DNA of 64,000 bases from Paraburkholderia sejongensis (GTDB taxonomy: Bacteria > Pseudomonadota > Gammaproteobacteria > Burkholderiales > Burkholderiaceae). Below, one piece after another: positions 42,147-52,600 of this stretch. Below the pieces are notes generated by a model that ran no database searches, was not told the origin of the DNA, and worked only from the letters and a program-made list of their open reading frames with translations. The DNA lies in the NCBI RefSeq assembly GCF_020880815.1, contig NZ_JAJITD010000016.1, positions 106,752 to 170,751 on the forward strand, written 5' to 3'. The stretch's first letter is position 1, and the number at the start of each line of letters is the position of its first letter. The translations under genes were made by a program, and so were the position numbers.

Positions 42147-43769
42147 TCACCGGCAATTGCGTCGCTCATACAGCGACCATTTTCCCTCGTGCACGACCAG
42201 CACGACCTCGCATTCATTGTTGGCAAAGAAATTCGCCGGCAACGGCTCCGCCTTGTGAATGAAGAAGTAGCGGTATTGACGGCCGTGATCGCGGGTCCAT
42301 TCGAAACTGCCCGGATCGTGTTCGAGCGCGGGCGGCGAAATCGGCATCATGCCCGGTCTGAAGCGCACGATCTGCGGAACCCAGGTCGCGAAATTCAGAT
42401 CGACGAAACCGTGCTGTTCCGCCTGATACCACACGGACTGGTGCGCGTAGGCGGCCGTGCTGCGGTACGCGGGGCTCGCACGATCGAAGATCAGACTCAG
42501 CGCGCGTTGCTCGGGCTGGGTCTGCGCGAGCAGAGTGTCGAGCGGCGCGATTTCGAGCGCGAAACGATGCAGACGGATCGTCTGGTCTACGAAAAAGATC
42601 CAGCATCCGGCGATGATCGCCGCCTGCACGCCGCGGCCGATGATCCTGCGCAAGTTCGACACGGGCGGCGCCGCACGCGGGCCGCTCGCGATTGATGGCG
42701 GCGCGCAGAACATCAGCGCATACGCGGGCAACAGAAACAGCGCGAAGCGGTGATACAGGTATCCGGTTTTCAGCGCGGTGCCCGGTGCGAAAAACCACAC
42801 CAGCGCGACCGCGAACATCGGCACCACGACTGCGCGATCGGCATTGATCCGGTCGCGCCACAGCCACGGCGCGGCGAACATCAGCGCGACGAGCGGCAAA
42901 TAGCCAGCCGCAGCCTTGTTCATCCCCCACACGTAGACGGGCAGCGACAGCAGACGCTGCCAATCGAAGCCCCAGCTGAAAACCGCGACGCCCGCCACTG
43001 CCTGGCCGAGCAGCGGATCGGTCGTGCGGCCCCACCATGCGTAGACGATGCACAGCACGGCAAGCGGCACGAACGGCGCGAGCGCGGGCACCGCGCGGGC
43101 GAGCGGCCGCTGTTTGACGAGTACGAAACCGACGCCGATCGCGGCCGCGAACAGAAACACGAGGCCGTGACAGAAGAACAGCGCGGTGCCCGCAATCACC
43201 ATGCCGATGCCCTTCCTGAACGAGGTCGCGCTCGCATATGCGTGCGACAGCCAGATGAACAGGATGCCTAATGGCGCGGCGACGAGGAACGTATAGAAGC
43301 CCCACATGAACGAGAAGCCGAAGAAGCCCGGGATGAACAGCCAGTCGAGCCGCGGGTCGCCGCGCAGATAGCGGCGAAAGCCGATGCACGAGCCGACGAA
43401 CGCGAAGTAGGCGAGCGTCAGCACGCACTTGAGCGCGGCGTCGACCGGCATCAGCCAGCTGAGCGGCAGCGCCAGACCGTAGCCGACCAGGTAGGGCGTC
43501 AGCAGATTGATCTGCACGAGGTTTTCCCAGCGCGACGTGTGCTCGAGCAGATCGCGCAGCAACGCGACCTGACCCGCGTGTTGCGGCAGATCGACCATCG
43601 GCGGACGCGGCGCGATCCAGAACAGCGCACCGCCATACAGCACGGTGACGATGAACAGCACGTTCGGTGCGAGCGCGGCAATGCGGCCGTAGCGCGCGAA
43701 CCACGCGGGCCCGGACGGCGCGTCGGCGCCTGCGCGCGCCGACGCTGAAGGGTCGACGGACGAAGTCAT
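42147..43769 (-). CDS. Polytopic membrane protein, probable GT-C-like glycosyltransferase of a Gtr-type cassette
   Basis: 540-residue inner-membrane protein with about 10-12 hydrophobic segments. It has an early periplasmic loop (P-R-P-P-M-V-D-L-P-Q-H-A-G-Q) that carries the acidic residue typical of lipid-sugar-dependent GT-C enzymes, and a soluble C-terminal domain of roughly 110 residues. Such proteins act as the serotype-specific transferases of Gtr systems, taking sugar from the polyprenyl carrier made by GtrB. Its ATG overlaps the stop of the gtrB-like gene as ATGA at 43766-43769, so they are coupled. The family was not identified with certainty; the function is inferred from the gene pairing. 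Confidence 0.65.
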   Translation of the reverse strand: MTSSVDPSASARAGADAPSGPAWFARYGRIAALAPNVLFIVTVLYGGALFWIAPRPPMVDLPQHAGQVALLRDLLEHTSRWENLVQINLLTPYLVGYGLALPLSWLMPVDAALKCVLTLAYFAFVGSCIGFRRYLRGDPRLDWLFIPGFFGFSFMWGFYTFLVAAPLGILFIWLSHAYASATSFRKGIGMVIAGTALFFCHGLVFLFAAAIGVGFVLVKQRPLARAVPALAPFVPLAVLCIVYAWWGRTTDPLLGQAVAGVAVFSWGFDWQRLLSLPVYVWGMNKAAAGYLPLVALMFAAPWLWRDRINADRAVVVPMFAVALVWFFAPGTALKTGYLYHRFALFLLPAYALMFCAPPSIASGPRAAPPVSNLRRIIGRGVQAAIIAGCWIFFVDQTIRLHRFALEIAPLDTLLAQTQPEQRALSLIFDRASPAYRSTAAYAHQSVWYQAEQHGFVDLNFATWVPQIVRFRPGMMPISPPALEHDPGSFEWTRDHGRQYRYFFIHKAEPLPANFFANNECEVVLVVHEGKWSLYERRNCR

Positions 43770-44701
43770 AAGGTTTGCTCGATGATGAAACGCGGTCGCT
43801 GTTTGGTCTCGGCGTAGGTCTTCGAGATGTAGCCGCCGATCACACCGAGGAACAGCAGCTGAACACCGCCGAGGAAGTACATCGGAATAACCGTCGAGGC
43901 CCAGCCGGGCACTGTCAGGTCGGTGAAAAGACGCGCGAACGCGGCCCACGCGCCGAAACATAACGAGCCCAACGCCAGCAACGCGCCGATGCGGGTGCTC
44001 CATTGCAGCGGTACGGCGGAGAACGACGTGATGCCGTCGAACGCGAACGTGAGCATTTTGCCGAGCGGGTATTTGCTCTCGCCGGCAAAGCGCGCGGCCC
44101 GTTCGTATTCGACCGCCGTCATCCGGAAGCCGAGCAGCGGAATGATGCCGCGCAGAAACAGATTCACCTCCGGAAACTGCCGCAACGCTTCGACGGTCTT
44201 GCGGCTCATCAGCCGGAAATCCGCGTGGCCCGGCAGGATATCCACGCCGAACGCGCGCAGCAGCTTGTAGTAGTTGCGCGCGGTGAAACGCTTGAAGAAA
44301 GTATCCGTGTTGCGTTTGAAGCGCACGCCGCAGACGATTTCCGCGCCGAGCCGGTATTGTTCGAGCATGCGCGGAATCGCCTCGATATCGTCCTGAAGAT
44401 CGGCGTCCAGGCTTATCAGCACATCGCCTGGCGCGGTCATCAGGCCGGCCAGCAGCGCATTCTGATGGCCGCGATTGCGCGACAGTTTGATGCCGCCATA
44501 GTGGGCATTGCTCGCGTGCAGCGCGGCGATGATCGACCAGGTTTTGTCGCGCGAACCGTCATCGATAAAGATGATCCGGCTTTCGTCGCTGACCTCGCCG
44601 GCGTCGATCAGGCGCTGCAATAGTGCGAGAAGCCGCGCGCTGGTTTCCGGCAGGACTTCTTCTTCGTTATAGCAGGGTACGACGAGATTCAACGTCGTCA
44701 T
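43766..44701 (-). CDS. GtrB/DPM1-type polyprenyl-phosphate glycosyltransferase (GT2)
   Basis: 311-residue GT2 enzyme that loads a sugar from a nucleotide donor onto polyprenyl phosphate. Family features: N-L-V-V-P-C-Y-N-E-E-E-V-L, F-I-D-D-G-S-R-D-K-T, K-L-S-R-N-R-G-H-Q-N-A-L-L-A-G, the metal motif L-D-A-D-L-Q-D-D, and two C-terminal membrane spans (L-L-A-L-G-S-L-C-F-G-A-W and M-Y-F-L-G-G-V-Q-L-L-F-L-G). It precedes and overlaps the polytopic partner gene. The GtrA-like flippase is encoded at 45725-46132 on the opposite strand. Together they resemble a surface-sugar modification set. Confidence 0.88.
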   Translation of the reverse strand: MTTLNLVVPCYNEEEVLPETSARLLALLQRLIDAGEVSDESRIIFIDDGSRDKTWSIIAALHASNAHYGGIKLSRNRGHQNALLAGLMTAPGDVLISLDADLQDDIEAIPRMLEQYRLGAEIVCGVRFKRNTDTFFKRFTARNYYKLLRAFGVDILPGHADFRLMSRKTVEALRQFPEVNLFLRGIIPLLGFRMTAVEYERAARFAGESKYPLGKMLTFAFDGITSFSAVPLQWSTRIGALLALGSLCFGAWAAFARLFTDLTVPGWASTVIPMYFLGGVQLLFLGVIGGYISKTYAETKQRPRFIIEQTL

Positions 44702-45015
44702 AGGCGCATCCCATTCTGAAGCCGGCTGGACTTACGATCGGGTACTAACGTCTTTCGACATTAGTACGCATGGTCCACTTCATGCAAGAATAAGGCTTTG
44801 TTTGTCCGATAACCGCTAAATCAGCGAAGAAAACGCCGAATTGGAACCGCAACATCGCTTTATCCCCGCAATTCGATTCAGCGAATAGCGCGGATAATTC
44901 ATCTTTTCGCGTCACTTGCGACGCGCGCGCCAGGCGGCGTCAATACTTGTTTCAGCGCGCTATTGAAGGTGCGATTGCGACATTGGACAATAGACGGCGA
45001 GGAAGGAGGAACAGC
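44702..45015. other. Divergent promoter region of the glycosylation genes
   Basis: 314 bases between gtrB-like (minus) and the methyltransferase (plus). No gene is supported. The AAGGAGG ribosome-binding site at 45003-45009 serves the methyltransferase. The A+T-richer part around 44740-44900 probably carries promoters for both directions. Confidence 0.45.
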
Positions 45016-45711
45016 ATGGATAAGGCCGAATTCGACAGCTTTGCCGACGAGTACCTGGCGCTGCATGCCCGCAATATCGCCGTGTCCGGCGAAGGCCCGG
45101 AATATTTTGCCGAGTACAAGATTCGCGACATCGCCGAGGAGATGGCACGGCGTCGCATAGTGCCCGCGCGCATGCTCGATTTCGGTTCGGGCGTGGGCGC
45201 GTCGATCCCGTGGGTCAAACATTATTTGCCCGTTGCGCAGCTCACCTGCGCGGATGTTTCCGATCGCTCACTGGACGTTGCGCGCAGCCGCTTTCCAGGC
45301 GCGGCGCGCTTCGTGCATTTCGACGGCCGCACGCTGCCTTTCGAGGCGGGCGAATTCAATCTCGCCTACGCGATGTGTGTGTTCCACCATATCGACCACG
45401 CGGAGCATGTCGATCTGCTGCGCGAATTGAAGCGTGTGGTGGGTCCGCAAGGCACCGTCGCCGTGTTCGAGCATAATCCGCTCAACCCGCTGACAGTCAG
45501 GGCCGTCAACACCTGCGAGTTCGATGTCAACGCCCGGCTGATCGCCGCACGCGACATGAAGCAGGCCTGTCTCGACGCGGGCTTTACCAATGTGCTGGTG
45601 CGTTTCCGGATCTTCTTTCCCCATATGCTCGCCAAACTTCGTCCGCTCGAAAAATATCTGACCGTTGTGCCGCTCGGCGCCCAATACTCCGTCTATGCGA
45701 GCGGCGCATGA
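45016..45711 (+). CDS. Class I SAM-dependent methyltransferase
   Basis: 231-residue methyltransferase of the Rossmann fold: motif I L-D-F-G-S-G-V-G-A-S near residue 57-66, motif II acid in T-C-A-D-V-S (around 84), motif IV Y-A-M-C-V-F-H-H-I and a motif V region L-L-R-E-L-K-R-V-V-G-P-Q-G-T-V-A-V-F-E-H. The start ATG 45016 is set by AAGGAGG seven bases upstream. It lies 14 bases before the GtrA-like gene and so is probably co-expressed with it, which suggests methylation of a sugar in surface glycan assembly. The true acceptor is not visible. Confidence 0.85.
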   Translation: MDKAEFDSFADEYLALHARNIAVSGEGPEYFAEYKIRDIAEEMARRRIVPARMLDFGSGVGASIPWVKHYLPVAQLTCADVSDRSLDVARSRFPGAARFVHFDGRTLPFEAGEFNLAYAMCVFHHIDHAEHVDLLRELKRVVGPQGTVAVFEHNPLNPLTVRAVNTCEFDVNARLIAARDMKQACLDAGFTNVLVRFRIFFPHMLAKLRPLEKYLTVVPLGAQYSVYASGA

Positions 45712-45724
45712 AGGCGGCACGCCG

Positions 45725-46132
45725 ATGAACGATCTGCGCACGTTAGGAGCCCGTACGGAATCACTTCAGCAGTTCATCAAATATCTGCTGGTGGGCGGGC
45801 TCAATACGCTGATCTCGGCCGCGATCATTTTCGCGGTACAGGCGGCGGGCGCCCGGCCGGTGGTTGCGAATCTGAGCGGCTATGCGATCGGCGTGGCCAT
45901 CAGCTACGCGCTCAATAGCAAGTACACGTTCAGGACCGCGGTATCGCGCTACACCGCGATCCGTTTTCTGCTCGTGTTGCTGATTGCGTATCTGGCCAAT
46001 CTCGCGACGATGCTGGCGGTGTTGCACGTCACTCACGCGCCGTATATCGCGCAACTGTGCGGTATTCCGGTCTATGTGATCGTGGGCTTTCTCGGCAACC
46101 GGTATTGGGCAATGCGCGAACGCGCGGGCTGA
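45725..46132 (+). CDS. GtrA-like flippase
   Basis: 135-residue membrane protein with four spans, the GtrA size and layout: F-I-K-Y-L-L-V-G-G-L-N-T-L-I-S at the start and the basic S-Y-A-L-N-S-K-Y-T-F-R between spans 2 and 3. The end G-F-L-G-N-R-Y-W is also typical. It is expected to flip a polyprenyl-linked single sugar for Gtr-type glycan modification. It begins 14 bases after the methyltransferase and is followed by a terminator at 46199-46226. Partners GtrB-like and the polytopic transferase are on the other strand at 42147-44701, unlike the usual gtrABC order. Confidence 0.88.
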   Translation: MNDLRTLGARTESLQQFIKYLLVGGLNTLISAAIIFAVQAAGARPVVANLSGYAIGVAISYALNSKYTFRTAVSRYTAIRFLLVLLIAYLANLATMLAVLHVTHAPYIAQLCGIPVYVIVGFLGNRYWAMRERAG

Positions 46133-46198
46133 AGCGGAAGCGGGCGCGCCGCGATCGAAGCGCGGCGCCGGGTGGGGTGCCGGGTGGGGCATGGAAGC

Positions 46199-46226
46199 AA
46201 GGCGACCCGATACGCGCGGTCGCCTT
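46199..46226 (+). terminator. Rho-independent terminator after the gtrA-like gene
   Basis: Stem AAGGCGACC/GGTCGCCTT around a 10-base loop, followed by TTTTT on the plus strand. It lies 66 bases after the stop of the GtrA-like gene and 24 bases before the stop of the convergent dehydrogenase. Confidence 0.78.
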
Positions 46227-46249
46227 TTTTCTGGAACGTACCCTTTGAA

Positions 46250-47332
46250 TCAGCCGAGCTTCGCGGCAATCGCTTCGCCGACTTCACTCGTGCTCGCGCT
46301 GCCGCCGAGGTCGGCCGTATGCGGGCCGGCGACGAGCGTCGCCTCGATCGCCGCGAGAATCGCATCGTGCGCTTCGCGCTCCTTGCCGGACGAATGACCG
46401 AGGAAGTCGAGCATCATCGCCGCCGACCAGATCATCGCGATCGGATTGGCGATGTGCTTGCCGGCGATGTCGGGCGCCGAACCGTGTACCGGTTCGAACA
46501 GCGAAGGAAACTTGCGGTCCGGATTCAGATTGCCCGACGGCGCGAGGCCGATCGTGCCGGTGCAGGCGGGGCCGAGATCCGACAGGATGTCGCCGAACAG
46601 ATTGGTCGCGACGACCACGTCGAAGCGGTCCGGATTCAGCACGAAGCGCGCGCACAGGATGTCGATGTGCTGCTTGTCCCACGTGACGTCCGGGTACTGC
46701 TCGGCGATACCGGCCGCGCACTTGTCCCACCACGGCATGCTGATCGCGATGCCGTTGCTCTTCGTCGCGACGGTGATTTTCTTGCGCGCGCGCCGCTGTG
46801 CCAGATCGAATGCGAACTTCAGCACGCGCTCGCTGCCGTGCCGCGTAAACACCGATTCCTGCAATACGAATTCGCGCTCGGTGCCCTCGAACATCACACC
46901 GCCCACGGACGAATACTCGCCTTCGGTGTTTTCGCGCACGATCCAGAAATCGATGTCGCCGGCCTTGCGTCCCGCGAGCGGCGACGGCACGCCGGCAAAC
47001 AGTCGCGCGGGGCGCAGGTTCACGTACTGGTCGAATTCGCGGCGGAATTTCAGCAGCGAACCCCACAGCGACACGTGATCGGGCACGGTTTCGGGCCAGC
47101 CGACCGCGCCGAATAGTATCGCATCGGCCGACTGTAGTTGCGCCTTCCAGTCGTCGGGCATCATCTTGCCGTGCTTCGCGTAGTAGTCGCAGCTTGCCCA
47201 TTCGATGTGCTGGTACTCGAGCTCGATACCGAAGCGTTGCGTCGCGACGTCCAGCACGCGCAGCGCTTCGGGCATCACTTCGACGCCGATGCCGTCGCCG
47301 GGAATGACGGCGATCCGGTATTTGTTCGACAT
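46250..47332 (-). CDS. ttuC: Tartrate dehydrogenase/decarboxylase or D-malate dehydrogenase (TtuC/DmlA family)
   Basis: 360-residue member of the isopropylmalate/isocitrate dehydrogenase superfamily acting on tartrate, D-malate or isopropylmalate with NAD and divalent metal. Start I-A-V-I-P-G-D-G-I-G-V-E-V; substrate-loop R-x4-R patterns appear as L-K-F-R-R-E-F-D-Q-Y-V-N-L-R-P; N-T-E-G-E-Y-S fits the active site. Metal-binding Asp residues lie in N-L-F-G-D-I-L-S-D-L, and F-E-P-V-H-G-S-A-P-D-I-A-G closes the site. The length matches TtuC. It stands alone between the glycosylation genes and the peroxidase, with no adjacent regulator or transporter. Exact substrate preference cannot be settled by sequence reading. 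Confidence 0.9.
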   Translation of the reverse strand: MSNKYRIAVIPGDGIGVEVMPEALRVLDVATQRFGIELEYQHIEWASCDYYAKHGKMMPDDWKAQLQSADAILFGAVGWPETVPDHVSLWGSLLKFRREFDQYVNLRPARLFAGVPSPLAGRKAGDIDFWIVRENTEGEYSSVGGVMFEGTEREFVLQESVFTRHGSERVLKFAFDLAQRRARKKITVATKSNGIAISMPWWDKCAAGIAEQYPDVTWDKQHIDILCARFVLNPDRFDVVVATNLFGDILSDLGPACTGTIGLAPSGNLNPDRKFPSLFEPVHGSAPDIAGKHIANPIAMIWSAAMMLDFLGHSSGKEREAHDAILAAIEATLVAGPHTADLGGSASTSEVGEAIAAKLG

Positions 47333-47723
47333 AGGGGGTCTCCTTGAGGACGTTGTCGGGGGTGGGCGGCGATTATTTTAGGCTATGTGTGCTTGCGCAC
47401 ATTGAGCGTTTGCGTCGCGGTTTACTTGTGCCTGTTTATCGCCTTTCATCTTTCTTGTTAATCAGCTGCACGTTGAAACTCCGCGTAAAACAATAAATAC
47501 ATAAAAGCGTGTCGAGCGATTTCAAATTCAAAGCAGAAAAAGACGTCAATACCGTAGCGTGTTCGTGAAAAACGGCCACGTTGGCGGGCGCATCGACGCG
47601 CGCATTTTAAAAGTACCGAGGGCGTTCTCGTATTTATGCTAATTGGATGGATTCGACTTATCGCGCTGGCCTCGCGCGCCGCGGGCGAAGGAAGGCGCCA
47701 ACTTTCGCTAGTCCGGAGGAAAT
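47333..47723. other. Divergent intergenic region upstream of the dehydrogenase and peroxidase genes
   Basis: 391 bases, no gene supported. Parts are A+T-rich (47440-47560). A CCGGAGGAAA ribosome-binding site stands before the peroxidase ATG at 47724. No named regulatory site was recognised. Confidence 0.45.
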
Positions 47724-49565
47724 ATGGCTGGAAATCACGGTGGTGTGCGAGGCTTGACCTACGTCAGTCGCTCGAGTCTCGAAGAGGGAAGATTTGGCCG
47801 GATGTTCCGGTGGTTGCCGCGCGAGACGTATAAGAAGGAAGATCTGCTGCGGCTTGCCAAGATCATGATTCAGAAGGAAACCGTCGTGTTCGTAGGGGAT
47901 GCGGATTTTCCAAAAGATGTCCGCTTGTCCGCGGACTACCAGCCGCCGACGGAAGGGCCAAATGTCGCTGTGCCGTTTCCCCGGCCGCAACCCGATACCG
48001 GAGAACTATTCGACACCGCGTTCGGCGAGTCCGAGCCCGACGATGAAAATCCCGTCATTCCGGCGGGTTATACCTACTTCGGCCAGTTCATCGACCACGA
48101 TCTCACCTTCGATCCGAACAGTTCGCTGCAAAAGCTGAACGATCCCGAGGCGCTGGAAGATTTCCGCACGCCGCGCTTCGATCTCGATTCGCTATATGGA
48201 CGCGGGCCGGACGATCAGCCGTATCTGTATCAGGACGCGCCGGATCGCGGCGGCGGCATCCGCTTCCGGCTTGGCCGCACGTCGAACAATCAGGACCGGC
48301 CCGGCGAACTTCAGCGCAACGTGGATGGCCGCGCGCTGATCGGCGATCCACGCAACGACGAGAACGCGATCATTTGCCAGTTGCAGGCAGTGTTCCTCAA
48401 TTTCCACAACAAGGTAATCGACACGCTGGAAACTGCGCGGCCGCAATTCAAGCAGGATCATCACGCGTGTTTTCTCGAGGCACAGCGCATCGTGCGGTGG
48501 CACTATCAGTACATCGTGCTGAACGACTATCTGAAACGGGTGGTCGGCGAGAAGACCTGGCGGATCGTGTTTCAGGGCAGCGGCAACGCGCGGCCGCATC
48601 CTCATTTGAAGTTCTATCTGCCCAAGCACGGACGCTCTTACATGCCGGTCGAGTTCTCCGTCGCGGCATTCCGTTTCGGGCATTCGATGGTGCGTCCGAG
48701 CTATGCGCTCCGGCCCGGCGACAGCAACGTGGGCGGCGGCGGCAAGGGCAAGCCGTTTGCCAGAGAGAAGTTCAATCGCATTCCGCTGTTCTTCAGGTTG
48801 GATAAGAATGAAGGAGCAGAGACGAGCGCGGCAACGTCCACGGAGACGGACTCAGGTCCCGTTCGCGATCTGCACGGTTTCGGACCTTTGCCCGATGACT
48901 GGGAAATCGACTGGAATATGTTCTTCGCCGAAGCTGCGCTTCCGACGATGCACGCCAACGGTGGCGACGAACTGCAAGTGGTCGGCCAGGACACCGGGCA
49001 CTTCACGCAGCCGGGATATCGTATCGACACCAAGCTCGTCGATCCTTTGGCGCTGCTGCCGCCGTCGGTTGCGAAAAGCGGCAACGCGCCGGATGGAATT
49101 CCCGTGCTCGCATACCGGAATCTGCTGCGCGGGAGTCAATTCGAGTTGCCATCGGGGCAAAGCGTGGCACGCGCGCTCGAAGCGGACGTCATGACAGAGG
49201 AGAAGCTTTGGGGCGATGTCAAGGACGACGTTTTAGCGGACCCGAATAAAAACCCGTTCGCGTACCGCGCACCGCTTTGGTATTACATCCTCAAGGAGGC
49301 GGAGACGTCGAACACCAGGAATGATCCCGGCCCCCTGCGCGATTCACGAGGCGGCCATTGCCTTGGCGAAGTGGGCGGGCGGATCGTGGCCGAGGTCATC
49401 GTCGGCATCGCGTTGAATGACCACACCTCCTATCTGTATCAGGACGTCAACTGGACGCCCGCGAGCGAAGCGGCCCGCAGCGGCTTCGCGCCGAAGGAGC
49501 CCATTACCGACATGTATAGCCTGATCCACTGGACGACGGGTGGCACCATGACGTTCAAGGCTTGA
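47724..49565 (+). CDS. Animal-type heme peroxidase (peroxidase-cyclooxygenase superfamily)
   Basis: 613-residue protein of the peroxidase superfamily best known from myeloperoxidase and cyclooxygenase. The distal site G-Q-F-I-D-H-D-L-T places distal His125, with Y-T-Y-F just before. The proximal site F-R-F-G-H-S-M-V gives His320 as heme ligand. Other shared segments are F-L-N-F-H-N-K-V-I and W-H-Y-Q-Y-I-V-L-N-D-Y-L. There is no clear signal peptide, so it may be cytoplasmic or leave by another route. The start ATG 47724 has GGAGGAAA upstream. It is a single-gene unit, convergent with dnaE2. Bacterial members oxidise halides, phenols or fatty acids; the true substrate here is unknown. Confidence 0.88.
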   Translation: MAGNHGGVRGLTYVSRSSLEEGRFGRMFRWLPRETYKKEDLLRLAKIMIQKETVVFVGDADFPKDVRLSADYQPPTEGPNVAVPFPRPQPDTGELFDTAFGESEPDDENPVIPAGYTYFGQFIDHDLTFDPNSSLQKLNDPEALEDFRTPRFDLDSLYGRGPDDQPYLYQDAPDRGGGIRFRLGRTSNNQDRPGELQRNVDGRALIGDPRNDENAIICQLQAVFLNFHNKVIDTLETARPQFKQDHHACFLEAQRIVRWHYQYIVLNDYLKRVVGEKTWRIVFQGSGNARPHPHLKFYLPKHGRSYMPVEFSVAAFRFGHSMVRPSYALRPGDSNVGGGGKGKPFAREKFNRIPLFFRLDKNEGAETSAATSTETDSGPVRDLHGFGPLPDDWEIDWNMFFAEAALPTMHANGGDELQVVGQDTGHFTQPGYRIDTKLVDPLALLPPSVAKSGNAPDGIPVLAYRNLLRGSQFELPSGQSVARALEADVMTEEKLWGDVKDDVLADPNKNPFAYRAPLWYYILKEAETSNTRNDPGPLRDSRGGHCLGEVGGRIVAEVIVGIALNDHTSYLYQDVNWTPASEAARSGFAPKEPITDMYSLIHWTTGGTMTFKA

Positions 49566-49681
49566 TAGCGTGGCCGGTAGCACGGCGCTTCCACCGTAAC
49601 GCGGCCGCACCGACCCGGCGCACGCCGACGCACACGTCACGTCCGTTTGTCCGGTGGACGTCGACGTACCTGTTGCGCATG

Positions 49682-52600
49682 TCAGTGGAAGTTCCGGCTC
49701 ACAGTCGGCAGCTTGCCCAGCAGATGCGTCATGTCGACCAGCCGCTGCGCCACCAGATGGCGCACGTTTCCTTCGCACTGCCACGTTCCATAAACGGCCA
49801 GCAGCGCCGCGCCGAGCGCTTCCTTGCGCTGCTTTTCGAGCAGGCTCGGCCAGACGATCACATTGACGTTGCCGGTCTCGTCTTCGATCGTCACGAACAT
49901 CACGCCCTTCGCGGTGCCCGGACGCTGACGCACGGTGACGAGTCCACACGCGCGCGCGAGTCTGCCGTCGCGATACCCGTGCAAGGTCGAGGCCGGCATC
50001 AGCCGGTTTTTCTGCAACTGCGGACGCAGCAACGCAAGCGGATGGCGGCCGAGCGTCAGACCGAATGAGCGGTAGTCCGAGACGATGTCCTGCGCTTCGC
50101 TCGGCGCGCCGAGTTCGGGCGTGTCGTCCTGCACCGCCGCGCCGGCCAGCATGTCTTTCTCCGGGACCGCGGCGACCGACTGCCATAGCGCCGTGCGCCG
50201 GTTGCCGGCCAGCGACGCAAGCGCGTTCGCGTCGGCGAGCGTCTGCAGATCGCGGCGATCGAGTTGCGCGCGTCGCGCCAGATCGTTGACGTTCGCAAAC
50301 GGCCGCACCGCGCGCGCGTTTTCGATGCGTTCCGCGGCGCCGTCCTTCATTCCGCGCAGCAACGAAAGACCCAGCCGAACCGCGGGGCGCCCGGCATCCG
50401 CGATGCTTTCAAGCGACGAGTCCCAGCCGCTCACGGTCGCGTCGATCGCCAGCACCCGCACGCCGTGGCGCTGCGCGTCCTGCACGAGTTGCGACGGCGA
50501 ATAGAAACCCATCGGCTGACTGTTGAGCATCGCCGCGAGAAACGCTTCGGGCTCGTGGCATTTGAGCCAACTGCTCGCATAGACGAGCAGCGCGAAACTC
50601 GCCGCGTGGCTCTCCGGAAAGCCGTATTCGCCGAAGCCTTTGATCTGCTCGAAAATTGCTTCCGCGAAGGAGCGCTCGTAGCCGCGTTTTTCCATTCCGA
50701 GCACGATGCGGTCGTAGTATTTTTCGAGGCCGCCTTTGCGTTTCCACGCGGCCATTGCGCGCCGCAGCTGATCGGCCTCGCCGGGGGTAAAGCCGGCCGC
50801 GATCATCGCGATCTGCATCACCTGCTCCTGAAAGATCGGCACGCCAAGGGTGCGGCCGAGCGCGGGTTCGAGATCTGGATTCGGAAAGGTGACTGGCTCT
50901 AAACGTTGCCGGCGTTGCAGATACGGATGCACGGCGCCGCCCTGAATCGGCCCCGGCCGCACGATCGCCACTTCGATCACCAGGTCGTAGAACTCGCGCG
51001 GCTTCATCCGCGGCAGCATGCTCATCTGCGCGCGCGATTCGATCTGGAACACGCCGATGGTATCGGCCGCCGAAATCATCTCGTACGTGGCCTCGTCTTC
51101 GGGCGGAATGTCCTGCATTTCGAAGCGCTCGCCGCGTCGTTCGGAAACGAGATCGAGCGTGCGGCGGATCGCCGACAGCATGCCGAGCGCGAGCACGTCG
51201 ATCTTGAGTAAACCTAATGATTCGAGGTCGTCCTTGTCCCATTCGATCACCGAGCGATCCGCCATCGCCGCATTTTCGATGGGAACGAGCCGCGAGAGCT
51301 TGCCGCGGCTGATCACGAAACCGCCCGAATGCTGCGACAGATGACGCGGAAAATTCAGCAGTTGCGACGCGAGTTTCGCCCATGCCTGGATCAACGGCTT
51401 GTCCGGATCGAGGCCCGAATCCGCGAAGCGCTTCAGCAGGTCATGACCGTTATCGAACCATTGATGCGACTTCGCGACCGCATCGACGATCTGCGGATCG
51501 ACCCCGAGCGCCTTGCCGGTTTCGCGCAGCGCACCGCGCGGCCGATAGGTGGAGACCGCCGCGGCGATCGCCGCCCGGTCGCGGCCATATTTGCGGTAGA
51601 TGTACTGGATCACTTCCTCGCGCCGCTGGTGCTCGAAGTCGACGTCGATATCCGGCGGCTCGCCGCGTTCCTTGCTGATGAAGCGCTCGAACAGCATTTT
51701 GCTGCGCACCGGATCCACTTCGGTAATGCCCAGGCAATAGCAGACCGCCGAGTTCGCGGCCGAACCGCGCCCCTGACACAGGATGTGCTGGCTGCGCGCG
51801 TAACGGACGATGTCATAGACGGTCAGGAAGTACGCCTCGTATTTCAGGTCGGCGATCAGTGCGAGTTCGTACTCGATCTGCGTCTGCGCGTCGGCTGGAA
51901 TGCCGGCCGGAAAGCGCCGCTTTGCGCCGAAATACGTTTCCTGGCGCAGATACGCGGCCGGCGTAAAACCGGCCGGCACCAGCTCGTCCGGGTATTCGTA
52001 GCGCAGTTCGTCGAGCGAGAACGTGCAGCGCTGCGCGATATCGACGCTCGCGGCGAGCGCATCGTCCGGATAGAGATTGGCCAGACGCAGCCGCGAACGC
52101 AGATGCTGTTCCGCATTGGGCGCGAGATCGTAGCCGCATTCGTGAACCGGCTTGCCGACCCGGATCGCGGTCATCGTGTCCTGCAGCGGTTTGCGCGAGC
52201 GCACGTGCATCAGCACTTCGCCGAGCGCGACGACCGGCACCTCGCGATTGCGGGCCACGAATTCGACCGCGCCGCGATGAATGTCGTCCATCGCGCGCTG
52301 ATGCAGCACGAGGCCGACCCACGCGCGGCCGGGGAAGGTGTCGTCGAGCCATTCGATCTGCGCGTCGAGCGCGCTTTCGTTGGCCGGAAAATCCGGCACC
52401 AGAATCGCGAGACAGTCAGGCATCCCGAGTAAATGACGGTACCCGGCTTCCGGGCGCGACAGATCCTGCGGCGTCAGCCGGTATTCGCCCTTCGGCGCGC
52501 GGGTGCGCGCGAGCGTGATCAGTTCGGCCAGATTGCCGTAGCCTTCGCGGTTTCTGGCCAGCAGGATCAGCCCGAATGCGGGCGAACCATCGGCCTGCAC

